From GWE2-40-63 sp050179685 (GTDB lineage Bacteria; Bacteroidota; Bacteroidia; Bacteroidales; SZUA-534), in contig JBFXEW010000008.1 in the NCBI GenBank assembly GCA_050179685.1, forward strand, positions 77,287-141,286: DNA of 64,000 nt. Reading direction: 5' to 3'. The notes beneath the pieces were generated by a model that worked only from the letters and a program-made list of their open reading frames with translations, searched no databases and was not told where the DNA came from. The translations under genes and the position numbers were made by a program. Shown in pieces: positions 18,690 through 27,377 of the stretch; the first letter of the stretch is position 1, and each line of letters opens with the position of its first letter.

Positions 18690-20924
18690 ATGATACGTAA
18701 AAACTTATTTCTCCTGCTGGCTCTGGTATTTTTTAGCCACAACCTGCTGGCAGTCGAAGGCATGTGGCTACCCATCCTGCTAAAGAAATACAATATGGAA
18801 GAAATGCAGGCCAAGGGATTTAAACTTACCGAACAGGACATTTACGATATTAACCAGGCCAGCTTAAAAGATGCTGTAGTTGGCTTAATGCGCGTTAACC
18901 GTCCTTTTCATCACTTTTGTACCGGCGAACTTATTTCAGGCCAGGGACTCTTGTTAACCAATCACCATTGTGGTTACGGAGCCATTCAATCGCACAGTTC
19001 CGTCGAAAACGATTACTTAACCGATGGATTCTGGGCCATGAGCAAAGAAGAAGAATTAAGCAATCCGGGACTGGGTGTGAGTTTTTTACGTCGCATCGAA
19101 GATGTAAGCTCCCGGGTTTTAAGCGACATTCCTGCTGATGCAGCCAGCCACACCCGCGATTCACTGATTGCCCTTGCGATACAAAAAATTGAAAAAGAAG
19201 CCGAAGAAGATGGTCGCTACAGCGCCCGGGTAAAACCCTTCTTTTCAGGAAACGAATACTACCTTTCGGTATACCAGATTTACCGCGATGTGCGCCTGGT
19301 AGGAGCTCCTCCGTCGGCCATCGGAAAATTTGGAGGCGACACCGACAACTGGATGTGGCCCCGCCATACCGGCGATTTTAGCTTATTCCGCATTTATGCC
19401 GATAAAGACAACAATCCGGCCGATTACTCCGAAGACAACGTTCCCTACGCACCGGTTAAATTCTTCGAAATTTCAACCGCCGGTGTTCAGAAAGGCGATT
19501 TTACCATGGTTATGGGATATCCCGGAACCACGCAGGAATACCTTCCCTCCTACGCCATCGATCTGCAAATGAATGTAATTAACCCGGCCCGCATAAAAAT
19601 CAGGACCAAAGGCCTGCAAATTATGAAAGCAGCCCAGGAAACAGACCCGGCTATTCGCATTAAATACGCATCAAAAGTTGCCGGAATGGCCAACGGATGG
19701 AAAAAATGGATTGGTGAAAACAAAGGGCTGGCCCGCTTAAACGCCATTGAAAAAAAGCAGCAACAGGAAGCTGCCTTTACAGAATGGGTGAACCAAATGC
19801 CCGAAAGAAAAAATAGTTATGGACACATTCTTGGCGAATACGAAAGAAACTACAGCCAAAGTACCGAAGCCGAAAAAGTAGCCACCTACTTTTCTGAAAC
19901 CTTATTAGGCCACGAAAATGTACGCTTCGTTTCCGGGTTCCGCAAACTTAACGAAGTAAACAAGACCACAGGCTCCGAAGAACTTGAAAATATTAAAAGT
20001 GAGCTTAAGGCCGAAGCCGAACGCTTTTTCAAAGATTATGATTTGGAAACCGGGAAAAAAGTATTTGCTGCTTTCGTTGAGTTCTTTTACACTGACATCG
20101 ACAAAAAGTACCACCCCGAACTATTGCAGTTGATTGACAAAAAGTTTAAAGGGAATGTAGCTGCTTTTACCGACTACATTTTTAAGAAATCGGTTTTCCC
20201 GCATCAGGACAAAACCCTCAGCCTAATATCCGGTTTCACGGCATCATCGCTAAAGAAATTGCAGAAAGATCCCCTGTTTGCCCTGCATCAGCAATCCATT
20301 AGCATTTATCGCTCGCTCTACAGCAACCAGCTTTGGATGATTGATCAAAAAAACGAGGAATTGCATCGGCTTTATGTGAAAGGCTTGCGCGAAATGGAAA
20401 GCCACAAAGTGTTTTTCCCCGATGCCAATTCAACCTTCCGCATAGCCTACGGACAAGTGGATAATTACATTCCCCGCGATGCGGTTAGCTACCAGCACCA
20501 AACCACGCTCGACGGAATCATCGAAAAAGACAATCCCGACATTTACGATTACAAAGTTCCCCAGCGTTTGAAGGAACTATACCACAGCAGCGATTATGGG
20601 AATTACGCCAATGCCGATGGCAGCATGCCCGTTTGCTTTATTGCGTCGAACCATACCACCGGCGGTAATTCAGGCAGCCCGGTTTTAAACAGCATGGGAC
20701 AGTTAATTGGTATAAACTTCGACCGCAACTGGGAAGGCACCATGAGCGACCTGATGTACGACCCGGAAATGTGTCGTAACATTGCCCTCGACATCCGGTA
20801 CATTCTCTTTATTATCGATAAATTTGCCGGTGCAAGCCATTTAATCGATGAGTTGGTGCTTGTATCTTCGGAACAGGGTGAAACCGAAACAGAGCTTATT
20901 CCCGAAACCCAAACAACGAACTAA
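18690..20924 (+). CDS. S46 dipeptidyl peptidase, DPP11-type
   Basis: A 744-residue exported serine peptidase of family S46 (signal peptide about 1-22). The catalytic residues are visible: His92/His93 in TNHHCGYG, Asp in GGDTDNWMWPRHTG, and Ser661 in TGGNSGSPV. Arg679 lies 18 residues after the nucleophile in NFDRNWE, at the position of Arg673 of Porphyromonas gingivalis DPP11; DPP7 has Gly there. This predicts release of N-terminal dipeptides with Asp or Glu in second place, in the periplasm, and suits an organism that lives on peptides, in line with tryptophanase and the amino-acid symporter in this window. A terminator follows. Confidence 0.92.
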   Translation: MIRKNLFLLLALVFFSHNLLAVEGMWLPILLKKYNMEEMQAKGFKLTEQDIYDINQASLKDAVVGLMRVNRPFHHFCTGELISGQGLLLTNHHCGYGAIQSHSSVENDYLTDGFWAMSKEEELSNPGLGVSFLRRIEDVSSRVLSDIPADAASHTRDSLIALAIQKIEKEAEEDGRYSARVKPFFSGNEYYLSVYQIYRDVRLVGAPPSAIGKFGGDTDNWMWPRHTGDFSLFRIYADKDNNPADYSEDNVPYAPVKFFEISTAGVQKGDFTMVMGYPGTTQEYLPSYAIDLQMNVINPARIKIRTKGLQIMKAAQETDPAIRIKYASKVAGMANGWKKWIGENKGLARLNAIEKKQQQEAAFTEWVNQMPERKNSYGHILGEYERNYSQSTEAEKVATYFSETLLGHENVRFVSGFRKLNEVNKTTGSEELENIKSELKAEAERFFKDYDLETGKKVFAAFVEFFYTDIDKKYHPELLQLIDKKFKGNVAAFTDYIFKKSVFPHQDKTLSLISGFTASSLKKLQKDPLFALHQQSISIYRSLYSNQLWMIDQKNEELHRLYVKGLREMESHKVFFPDANSTFRIAYGQVDNYIPRDAVSYQHQTTLDGIIEKDNPDIYDYKVPQRLKELYHSSDYGNYANADGSMPVCFIASNHTTGGNSGSPVLNSMGQLIGINFDRNWEGTMSDLMYDPEMCRNIALDIRYILFIIDKFAGASHLIDELVLVSSEQGETETELIPETQTTN

Positions 20925-20950
20925 ACCTATCAAAACCACAAATACGAAAA

Positions 20951-20977
20951 GGTGTCTCGTTTGAGATGCCTTTTTTT
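20951..20977 (+). terminator. Intrinsic terminator after the S46 peptidase
   Basis: GGTGTCTC and GAGATGCC pair (two G-T pairs) around GTTT and are followed by TTTTTTT. Confidence 0.85.
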
Positions 20978-21134
20978 ATTCGTGAGACTTAAATTTCATG
21001 AGTTTGCGAAATGAAATTTTCTAGTCGAACAATGCCGCTGAAAGCGGGAGCGAGGGTAAATACCCCACCTCTTGAGGCGATAATAAGATTTTTTTTTGTA
21101 GATACCCCGTCTGCTTGCATCGGGGAGCTTCATT
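20978..21134 (+). repeat. REP-like structured element, copy 1
   Basis: About 157 bases starting at ATTCGTGAGACTT, nearly identical to 27219-27377 and likewise starting right at the T-run of a terminator. It contains successive small palindromes: AAATTTCAT/ATGAAATTT, CCGCT/AGCGG, GGTA/TACC, CCTC/GAGG and CCCCG/CGGGG. The ending (taccccgtctgcttgcatcg) resembles REP units of Bacteroidota. With the terminator it fills the gap between 20925 and 21236. Confidence 0.75.
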
Positions 21135-21236
21135 ATTTTCGATTCGGAAATTAATCAGGGCATATATTGTTTTCTCTAAGCGGAAACATTGCCCCGCAAA
21201 TTACGTTTATAGCAAGTATAAGTCAAAATGTAAAGT

Positions 21237-23072
21237 ATGATAAAACAGGATGCTGTGAATAAAATTGTTCTTGAAAACTTTTCAAGGATGAAATATTTAA
21301 GTATCATTTTTGTTGGTTTTGCCGCTTACGCGTTAATTCTCGACTTTTCTCCGGCTACCATCTGGAACCAGGAACACCTGCCGGTTTATAAAATCCTCGA
21401 TCTTATTTTTGCTGCCATAGCCCTGGGCTCTCTCGTCTTCTTTTGGTTTACACCAAAAAATAAGCAAATGCAATCGAAGGCTGTAGTTAACCTCATTGCC
21501 TTTCTTGTGCTGGTTTGGGCTGCAATAATTACCGGTATCGATTTCAGCACCCTGGGCTTTTCGTCCTTTATTTTAGTGCTGATATCCTCGGTATTTTTCA
21601 TTTACCTCAACACACGTATTTCAACCTTTTATTACCTAACGTCATCACTGGCACTGGTAATAACAGTGCTCCTGCGCAAGCAGTTAAGTTACGACGACTA
21701 CCTTCCTTTTTTCATGACCCTTTTACCCATCGTAATTGTTTCCATCTTATTATCGGGTAAAAACTACATGAATAAAATTAAAGAACTGGAACAGAACAAC
21801 ACCCTGGAACAGCTTAACAACGAATTGCATGCTGCCAAACAAAACCTCGAATCTAAGGTCGAAGAACGAACCCATCAGTTGAGTTCGGCCAACGAAGAAT
21901 TAAAGCAAACCAATGCCGATTTGGTTTTAGCCCGGCAGAAAGCTGAACAAAGCAATCGGCTAAAAACTGTTTTTATAAATAATATTTCGCACGAGATTCG
22001 TACCCCAATGAACGGCATCATGGGATTTGCCGAACTACTCGACAACCCGGATTTACCCGTCGATAAACGCCGTTTCTATTCCAAAATAGTACTAAACAGC
22101 AGCCGACAGTTGCTTAAAATTATCGACGATATATTGGAGATTTCGACCCTCGACACCAAACAGGTAAAAGCCAACAAAGCCCCATTTAAGCTTAACGAAT
22201 TGCTGAGTGATTTGCAGGCTGTATTCAGCATAAAAGCCGACCAAAATTGTATTTCCCTGCAGCTTAACACGGCGCTCCCGGACGATAAAAGCTATATAGT
22301 TTCCGACAAATCAAAACTTCATAAAATACTAAGCAACCTGCTCGAAAACGCGTTTAAGTTTACTCCCGGCGGACAAATTGAGTTTGGATATTTTATAGCC
22401 AATCAGCACTTGTCAATTTATGTAAAGGATACCGGTGTAGGCATTGCTCCAGAAAATATTGACCTCGTTTTTGAGCGTTTTGCCCAGGAAAGCGAAAGTC
22501 TTTCCATAAACCCGGGAGGTCTGGGAATTGGTCTTTCCATTGTTAAGGAAAATGCCCATTTGCTGGGCGGAACAATCGGGCTGGAATCTGAAAAAGGGAA
22601 AGGCAGCACGTTTATACTCACGCTTCCCTACGAAGCTGCTACGCCACGCGAATCATTAAATAAAGCACCCGAAACTTTCGTGAACAGTGGTGAAAATTAC
22701 ACCATACTTATTGCCGAAGATGAAGACTCAAACTATCACTACCTGCAAGCTTTACTAAAAGACAATAAGGTTTTTCAATGCAACCTGATTCATGCCCGCA
22801 ATGGGCAGGAAGCCATCGACAATGTTGCATCGAATCAAAACATCCACATGATTTTGATGGACATGCGCATGCCGGTAATGGATGGCTTCGATGCCACCCG
22901 ACACATTAAAAAGGCAAATCCTAAAATCACGATAATTGCACAATCGGCTTATTCCACCGAAAACGACCAGCTTAAAATAAAGCAAGCCGGATGCGACGAC
23001 TTTATTGCCAAACCCATCAATAAAAATGATTTATTAAAAAAGATTTTCCACTTTATAAATCAGGCTGTATAA
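21237..23072 (+). CDS. Hybrid sensor histidine kinase/response regulator
   Basis: A 611-residue inner-membrane kinase. Residues about 15-180 form five or six membrane helices without a recognisable periplasmic domain. Then come a coiled coil (about 180-235), a HisKA domain with His252 in SHEIRTPMNG, a HATPase domain with DTGVGI and GGLGIGLS, and a C-terminal receiver with Asp542 in ILMDMRMPVMDG and the conserved lysine in AKPIN. There is no DNA-binding output, so the phosphate probably goes to another protein or the receiver is self-regulatory. The signal is unknown. It stands alone, upstream of a repetitive gap and the hydrogenase operon. Confidence 0.93.
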   Translation: MIKQDAVNKIVLENFSRMKYLSIIFVGFAAYALILDFSPATIWNQEHLPVYKILDLIFAAIALGSLVFFWFTPKNKQMQSKAVVNLIAFLVLVWAAIITGIDFSTLGFSSFILVLISSVFFIYLNTRISTFYYLTSSLALVITVLLRKQLSYDDYLPFFMTLLPIVIVSILLSGKNYMNKIKELEQNNTLEQLNNELHAAKQNLESKVEERTHQLSSANEELKQTNADLVLARQKAEQSNRLKTVFINNISHEIRTPMNGIMGFAELLDNPDLPVDKRRFYSKIVLNSSRQLLKIIDDILEISTLDTKQVKANKAPFKLNELLSDLQAVFSIKADQNCISLQLNTALPDDKSYIVSDKSKLHKILSNLLENAFKFTPGGQIEFGYFIANQHLSIYVKDTGVGIAPENIDLVFERFAQESESLSINPGGLGIGLSIVKENAHLLGGTIGLESEKGKGSTFILTLPYEAATPRESLNKAPETFVNSGENYTILIAEDEDSNYHYLQALLKDNKVFQCNLIHARNGQEAIDNVASNQNIHMILMDMRMPVMDGFDATRHIKKANPKITIIAQSAYSTENDQLKIKQAGCDDFIAKPINKNDLLKKIFHFINQAV

Positions 23073-23160
23073 TATAGCCCCGGTATTTTTTTACCGAAGC
23101 TTATTATTCAGGTTTCATTAGGTATTATTCGAAAGTCACCGTTTATTATTTAACCTTAGA

Positions 23161-23391
23161 ACCCAATTATTTACACCTCCTACCCAATTATTTGGAAGTG
23201 GAACCTCATTATTTTAACTGCTGACCTCGTTATCTTGCCCTTGTACCTCGTTCCCTGAACAACCGACCTCATTATTTCAACATCGGAGTTCATTATTTGA
23301 AAGTCGAACCTTGTTTTTTTAAAGTCCGACCTAATTTCGCAACTGTTGGACCTTATTATTTCAACATCCAACCTCAATCTTATTAACTCAG
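23161..23391. repeat. Eleven-unit 21-bp tandem repeat
   Basis: Eleven consecutive 21-base units begin with ACC(T/C) followed by a T-rich core such as CATTATTT and a variable seven-base end. The period is exact. The minus strand reads as a heptad peptide for 65 codons with a TTG start, but conservation is strongest in the DNA word acctcattattt and not in codon positions, so I treat it as non-coding. The rest of the gap from 23073 to 23611 holds no gene that I can see. Confidence 0.8.
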
Positions 23392-23611
23392 ATTAGTCTA
23401 AAAGGTATCTTGAGTCCGGTATCCGGTACCCATTCTTTCTCGATGGCTTCAGGAAATTACGCCTCCCACTTCTGCCATTAATCAGCTACAAACCTGCGTA
23501 ATATCATGCTTATCCGTTTGCATATTCCATAAATTTATCGACGCACAACCAATAGAAAAGAAAACCGAACACAACCACATTTTTATAACTATAACAAAAG
23601 GAGGATTTTAC

Positions 23612-24091
23612 ATGACAGACATTCAAACACGGGTTAAAAAACTAACCAAAAAATACGGCAACAATCGCGAAAGCCTGCTACCTATTTTACAAGGTCTGAT
23701 TGAAGACGAGCGCTACCTGAGCGAGTTCGCCATGAAAGAGGTAGCCCGGGAACTCGAAATTTCAACAGCCGAAGTTTTTGGAACCGCTACTTTCTATTCG
23801 TTTCTCGACACCGAAGTAAGGGGAAAATATGTTATCAGGGTATGCAAAACCATTACCTGCGCCATGAAGGGCAAAAACCAGATTCTACTTACACTGGAAG
23901 ATTGTCTGAAAATAAAAGTGGGTGAAACCACTCCCGATAAAAAGTTTACCATTTTACAAACCAACTGTTTGGGATGGTGCCATAAAGCGCCGGCTATGCT
24001 TGTAAACAACGATGTGTACACAGAACTTACCACCGAAAAAGTAAGGCAAATCATCGAAGATTACAAAAAACGAGAGAAACAGCAAGTATAG
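23612..24091 (+). CDS. hydC: NADH-dependent hydrogenase, NuoE-like subunit
   Basis: A 159-residue thioredoxin-like [2Fe-2S] protein of the NuoE/HydC family. The cluster ligands are Cys78, Cys83, Cys119 and Cys123 (C-x4-C and C-x3-C). It passes electrons between the flavin subunit and the hydrogenase subunit. It is first in a three-gene operon (gaps of 51 and 35 bases to the next two). AAAGGAGG lies seven bases before the ATG, an unusually strong Shine-Dalgarno sequence for a Bacteroidota gene, in which such sites are uncommon. Confidence 0.93.
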   Translation: MTDIQTRVKKLTKKYGNNRESLLPILQGLIEDERYLSEFAMKEVARELEISTAEVFGTATFYSFLDTEVRGKYVIRVCKTITCAMKGKNQILLTLEDCLKIKVGETTPDKKFTILQTNCLGWCHKAPAMLVNNDVYTELTTEKVRQIIEDYKKREKQQV

Positions 24092-24142
24092 TATTGTATA
24101 CCTTACCAGTAAAGTTGACAAACAATTTAAACTTTCAAAAAA

Positions 24143-25324
24143 ATGGCAAAAAAACAACTACGTCGGATGGATTTAATCTTTACCAATGAGAACGATTTTA
24201 CCGACATCCTGAAAAAGACACTAAGCACTCCAAACGAAGATATTCTCGACGAAATGATAAGTTCCGGACTCAAAGGTCGGGGCGGAGCCGGATTTCCTAC
24301 CGGTTTAAAATGGAAACTCACAGCCGAGGCTAAGTCCGATACAAAATACGTAATCTGCAACGCCGACGAAGGCGAACCCGGAACGTTTAAAGATCGTGAA
24401 ATCCTTACCCAGGTTTCGTACAAAGTGCTGACCGGAATGGCGGTTTGCGCTAAAATTATAGGAGCATCCCAGGGTTTTATTTACCTGCGGGGCGAATACC
24501 ACTACCTGGTTCCGCTGCTCGAGAAAGAACTCAAACGCTTTCATAAAGCATGCAGCGAACTCAACCTCGATTTTAAAGTCGCTATATTTTTAGGCAGTGG
24601 AGCTTACATTTGCGGCGAAGAAAGCGCCCTGATGGAATCGATGGAAGGCAAACGCGGTGAACCCCGTAATAAACCGCCTTATCCAACCGATTTTGGATAC
24701 ATGGGAAAACCTACCGTCATTAATAATGTGGAAACCCTGGCCCACACCTACACCATTTTCAAACATGGCGCAAAGAAATTTCGCGATTTGGGTGTTCAGG
24801 ATTCCCGAGGTTCAAAACTTTTCTCGGTATCAGGCGACACGCCCATTCCGGGAATTTACGAACTGGAACTGGGAATGACTGTTCAGGATTTTGTCGACGA
24901 TTTTAGCGATGGCGACTGCAAAGCCGTTCAGGTTGGTGGTGCTTCGGGATTTTTGGTTCCCCGTAAAGGTTTTTCAGAAACTACCATAGGATATCAGGGA
25001 AAACTCACTGGCATATCCTTACCTACCGGAGGTTCCATGATGCTTTTCAATAGTTCGCGATCGATGTATAATGTGCTGAACAATTACCTTGAATTTTTCC
25101 AGGAAGAATCGTGCGGACAATGCACCCCTTGCCGGGTAGGATGCCAGCAATTGGTAAAAGGTATCGAAGCCGTTAAGCGGGGCGAAAAACCTGCTGTTTA
25201 CCTCGAAAAACTGCTAAAACTTACCGAAACCATGAAAGTTACCGCCAAATGCGGCTTGGGACAATCGGTAGCCAATTCATTCCAATCTATTGTTGAAAAC
25301 TTTAGAGAAGAAATGATTTACTAA
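24143..25324 (+). CDS. hydB: NADH-dependent hydrogenase, NuoF-like flavin subunit
   Basis: A 393-residue NuoF-type subunit. Residues 45-54 (GRGGAGFPTG), 73-85 (NADEGEPGTFKDR) and 151-163 (GSGAYICGEESAL) form the FMN and NADH sites. Cys324, Cys327, Cys330 and Cys370 bind a [4Fe-4S] cluster. Both extensions of the bifurcating Thermotoga maritima HydB are missing: the N-terminal thioredoxin-like [2Fe-2S] domain and the C-terminal two-cluster ferredoxin domain. The protein therefore has the size of the short form known from Syntrophomonas wolfei Hyd1B, an NADH-dependent ferredoxin-independent enzyme. The electron acceptor choice is inferred from this. Confidence 0.93.
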   Translation: MAKKQLRRMDLIFTNENDFTDILKKTLSTPNEDILDEMISSGLKGRGGAGFPTGLKWKLTAEAKSDTKYVICNADEGEPGTFKDREILTQVSYKVLTGMAVCAKIIGASQGFIYLRGEYHYLVPLLEKELKRFHKACSELNLDFKVAIFLGSGAYICGEESALMESMEGKRGEPRNKPPYPTDFGYMGKPTVINNVETLAHTYTIFKHGAKKFRDLGVQDSRGSKLFSVSGDTPIPGIYELELGMTVQDFVDDFSDGDCKAVQVGGASGFLVPRKGFSETTIGYQGKLTGISLPTGGSMMLFNSSRSMYNVLNNYLEFFQEESCGQCTPCRVGCQQLVKGIEAVKRGEKPAVYLEKLLKLTETMKVTAKCGLGQSVANSFQSIVENFREEMIY

Positions 25325-25359
25325 AGCATCCGGGTACAAATAATTAAAACTTGACAATT

Positions 25360-27168
25360 ATGGCAAAAATGATAAACCTAACAATAAACGGCATAGCAAT
25401 CAGCCTCGAAGAAGGAAAAACCGTACTCGAAGCAGCCGAAAAACTTAACATTAAGATTCCTACACTTTGCTATCATAAAGACCTTATGATAGCCGGAAAC
25501 TGCCGGGTATGTGTGGTAGAACAATCGGGTACCAAAAAGCTTTTGGCAGCCTGTGCTACTCCCATTTGGGAAGGTATGGAAATTCAAACCAACAGCCTTA
25601 TCGTTCGCAATTCGCGCAAGCACATTATTGAATTGTTACTATCGGAACACAATGCCGATTGCACCAAATGCTACAAAAACGGAAACTGCGAGTTACAGGA
25701 ACTGGCCGCTGAATTTAAAATTACCAACTCCGACTTCATCGACCTGGTTCCAACCAAAAACTATGCATACGATAACCTGTCGCCATCTATAATAAAAGAC
25801 GACAGCAAATGCATCCGCTGCCAGCGATGCGTAAGAACGTGCAGCGAAATTCAACACATGGCAGCGCTAAGCGTGGCCTACAAGGGAAATCACATGAAGA
25901 TTTCGACCTTTGCTGAAAAACCCATGCACGAGGTTGCCTGCTCCACATGCGGACAGTGTGTTATTCACTGCCCAACAGGAGCTTTGGTAGAAAAAAATTA
26001 TATTGAAGAAGTTTGGGATGCTTTAACCGATCCACAAAAACATGTGATTGTGCAAACAGCACCGGCCGTACGCGTAGGTTTAGGCGAAGAATTCCCCATG
26101 AACGGAAATGGTAAGGGAAAAACCAACGACCGCGTAACCGGAAAAATGGTTTCAGCCTTAAAACGCATCGGTTTTGATTCCGTTCTGGACACCGACTTTA
26201 CAGCCGACCTCACCATTATGGAAGAAGGAACCGAGCTACTGACCCGACTTAAAAAAGTGCTGGTCGATAAAGATCCTGAAGTAAAACTACCCATGTTTAC
26301 TTCCTGCTCGCCCGGATGGATAAAATTTATTGAACACACGCAGAATCATTCACTGGGAAATTTATCAACCTGCAAATCGCCACAACAAATGTTTGGTGCG
26401 CTGGCAAAAACCTATTACGCCCAAAAACGCGGGCTCGATCCAAAAAATATTGTATCGGTGTCCATCATGCCATGTACGGCTAAAAAGTTTGAAGCAAACC
26501 GCCCTGAGATGCGCGACAGTGGATTTAAGGATGTCGATTATGTACTAACTACCCGCGAACTGGCCATTATGATAAAGCAAGCCGGAATAGAGTTTAACGA
26601 TTTGGAAGATGAACAATTCGACAAATTAATGGGCAATTCAAGCGGAGCTGCTGTAATATTCGGTGCTACCGGAGGTGTTATGGAAGCCGCACTGCGAACT
26701 GCTTACGAACTGGTTACCGGACGCGAAGTTCCGTTTAAAAATTTAAACATAACTCCGGTACGCGGATTCGAAGGCATCAGAGAAGCTTCTATTACCATTG
26801 AAGATGCGCTCCCCGACTGGAACTTTTTAAATGGCGTAGAACTAAAATGCGCTGTAGCTCATGGTCTGGAAAACGCACATCAAATGATGGAACAGGTAAA
26901 AACCGGAAAATCGGGCTATCATTTTATTGAATTTATGGCTTGCCCCGGAGGATGTCTGGGAGGAGGCGGACAACCCATTCCCACCAGTCCCGAGATTCGT
27001 AAAAAGCGGGCCGAAGCTATTTATGCCGAAGATGGGGATTTACCCATTCGTAAATCGCACGAGAATCCAGAGATTATCCAAATTTATCAGGATTTTCTGG
27101 GAAAACCCCTGGGCGAAAAATCGCATCATTTGCTTCACACCCACTATACCACCAGAGAACGGTATTAA
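25360..27168 (+). CDS. hydA: [FeFe]-hydrogenase catalytic subunit
   Basis: A 602-residue group A [FeFe]-hydrogenase that makes or uses H2 in the cytoplasm. In order: a plant-type [2Fe-2S] domain (Cys37, 48, 51, 65), the His-Cys3 cluster (His97, Cys101, 104, 110), two [4Fe-4S] clusters (Cys151/154/157/161 and Cys194/197/200/204) and the H-cluster domain. L2 is MPCTAKKFE (Cys372) and L3 has Cys528 and Cys532 in MACPGGCLGGGGQP. L1 reads TSCSPGW (Cys316-Ser317) where the canonical motif is TSCCPGW. The ATG at 25360 is preferred over an in-frame TTG at 25351. The maturation genes hydE, hydF and hydG are not in the window. Confidence 0.95.
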   Translation: MAKMINLTINGIAISLEEGKTVLEAAEKLNIKIPTLCYHKDLMIAGNCRVCVVEQSGTKKLLAACATPIWEGMEIQTNSLIVRNSRKHIIELLLSEHNADCTKCYKNGNCELQELAAEFKITNSDFIDLVPTKNYAYDNLSPSIIKDDSKCIRCQRCVRTCSEIQHMAALSVAYKGNHMKISTFAEKPMHEVACSTCGQCVIHCPTGALVEKNYIEEVWDALTDPQKHVIVQTAPAVRVGLGEEFPMNGNGKGKTNDRVTGKMVSALKRIGFDSVLDTDFTADLTIMEEGTELLTRLKKVLVDKDPEVKLPMFTSCSPGWIKFIEHTQNHSLGNLSTCKSPQQMFGALAKTYYAQKRGLDPKNIVSVSIMPCTAKKFEANRPEMRDSGFKDVDYVLTTRELAIMIKQAGIEFNDLEDEQFDKLMGNSSGAAVIFGATGGVMEAALRTAYELVTGREVPFKNLNITPVRGFEGIREASITIEDALPDWNFLNGVELKCAVAHGLENAHQMMEQVKTGKSGYHFIEFMACPGGCLGGGGQPIPTSPEIRKKRAEAIYAEDGDLPIRKSHENPEIIQIYQDFLGKPLGEKSHHLLHTHYTTRERY

Positions 27169-27193
27169 ACAAACAACTGCCGACAACTTTAAA

Positions 27194-27218
27194 GGGCCGC
27201 ACACAAGCGGCTCTTTTT
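27194..27218 (+). terminator. Intrinsic terminator of the hydrogenase operon
   Basis: GGGCCGC and GCGGCTC pair around ACACAA, followed by TTTTT. It lies 25 bases after the hydA stop. Confidence 0.9.
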
Positions 27219-27377
27219 ATTCGTGAGACTTAAATTTCATGAGTTTGCGAAATGAAATTTTCTAGTCGAACAATGCCGCTGAAAGCGGGAGCGAGGGTAA
27301 ATACCCCTCCTCTTGAGGCGATAATAAGAATTTTTTTTTTGTAGATACCCCGTCTGCTTGCAGCGGGGAGCTTCATT
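27219..27377 (+). repeat. REP-like structured element, copy 2
   Basis: Nearly identical to 20978-21134 and again fused to a terminator T-run. Its right end (cttcattt) supplies the TGA stop codon of the minus-strand gene 27373-28020. Confidence 0.75.

Noticed and set aside
18690..20924. DPP7
   Set aside because: DPP7 has Gly at the position where Arg679 is found.
23180..23377. 65-codon minus-strand frame with seven-residue repeats
   Set aside because: The heptads follow from the 21-base period; start is TTG, and conservation is in DNA words, not codons.
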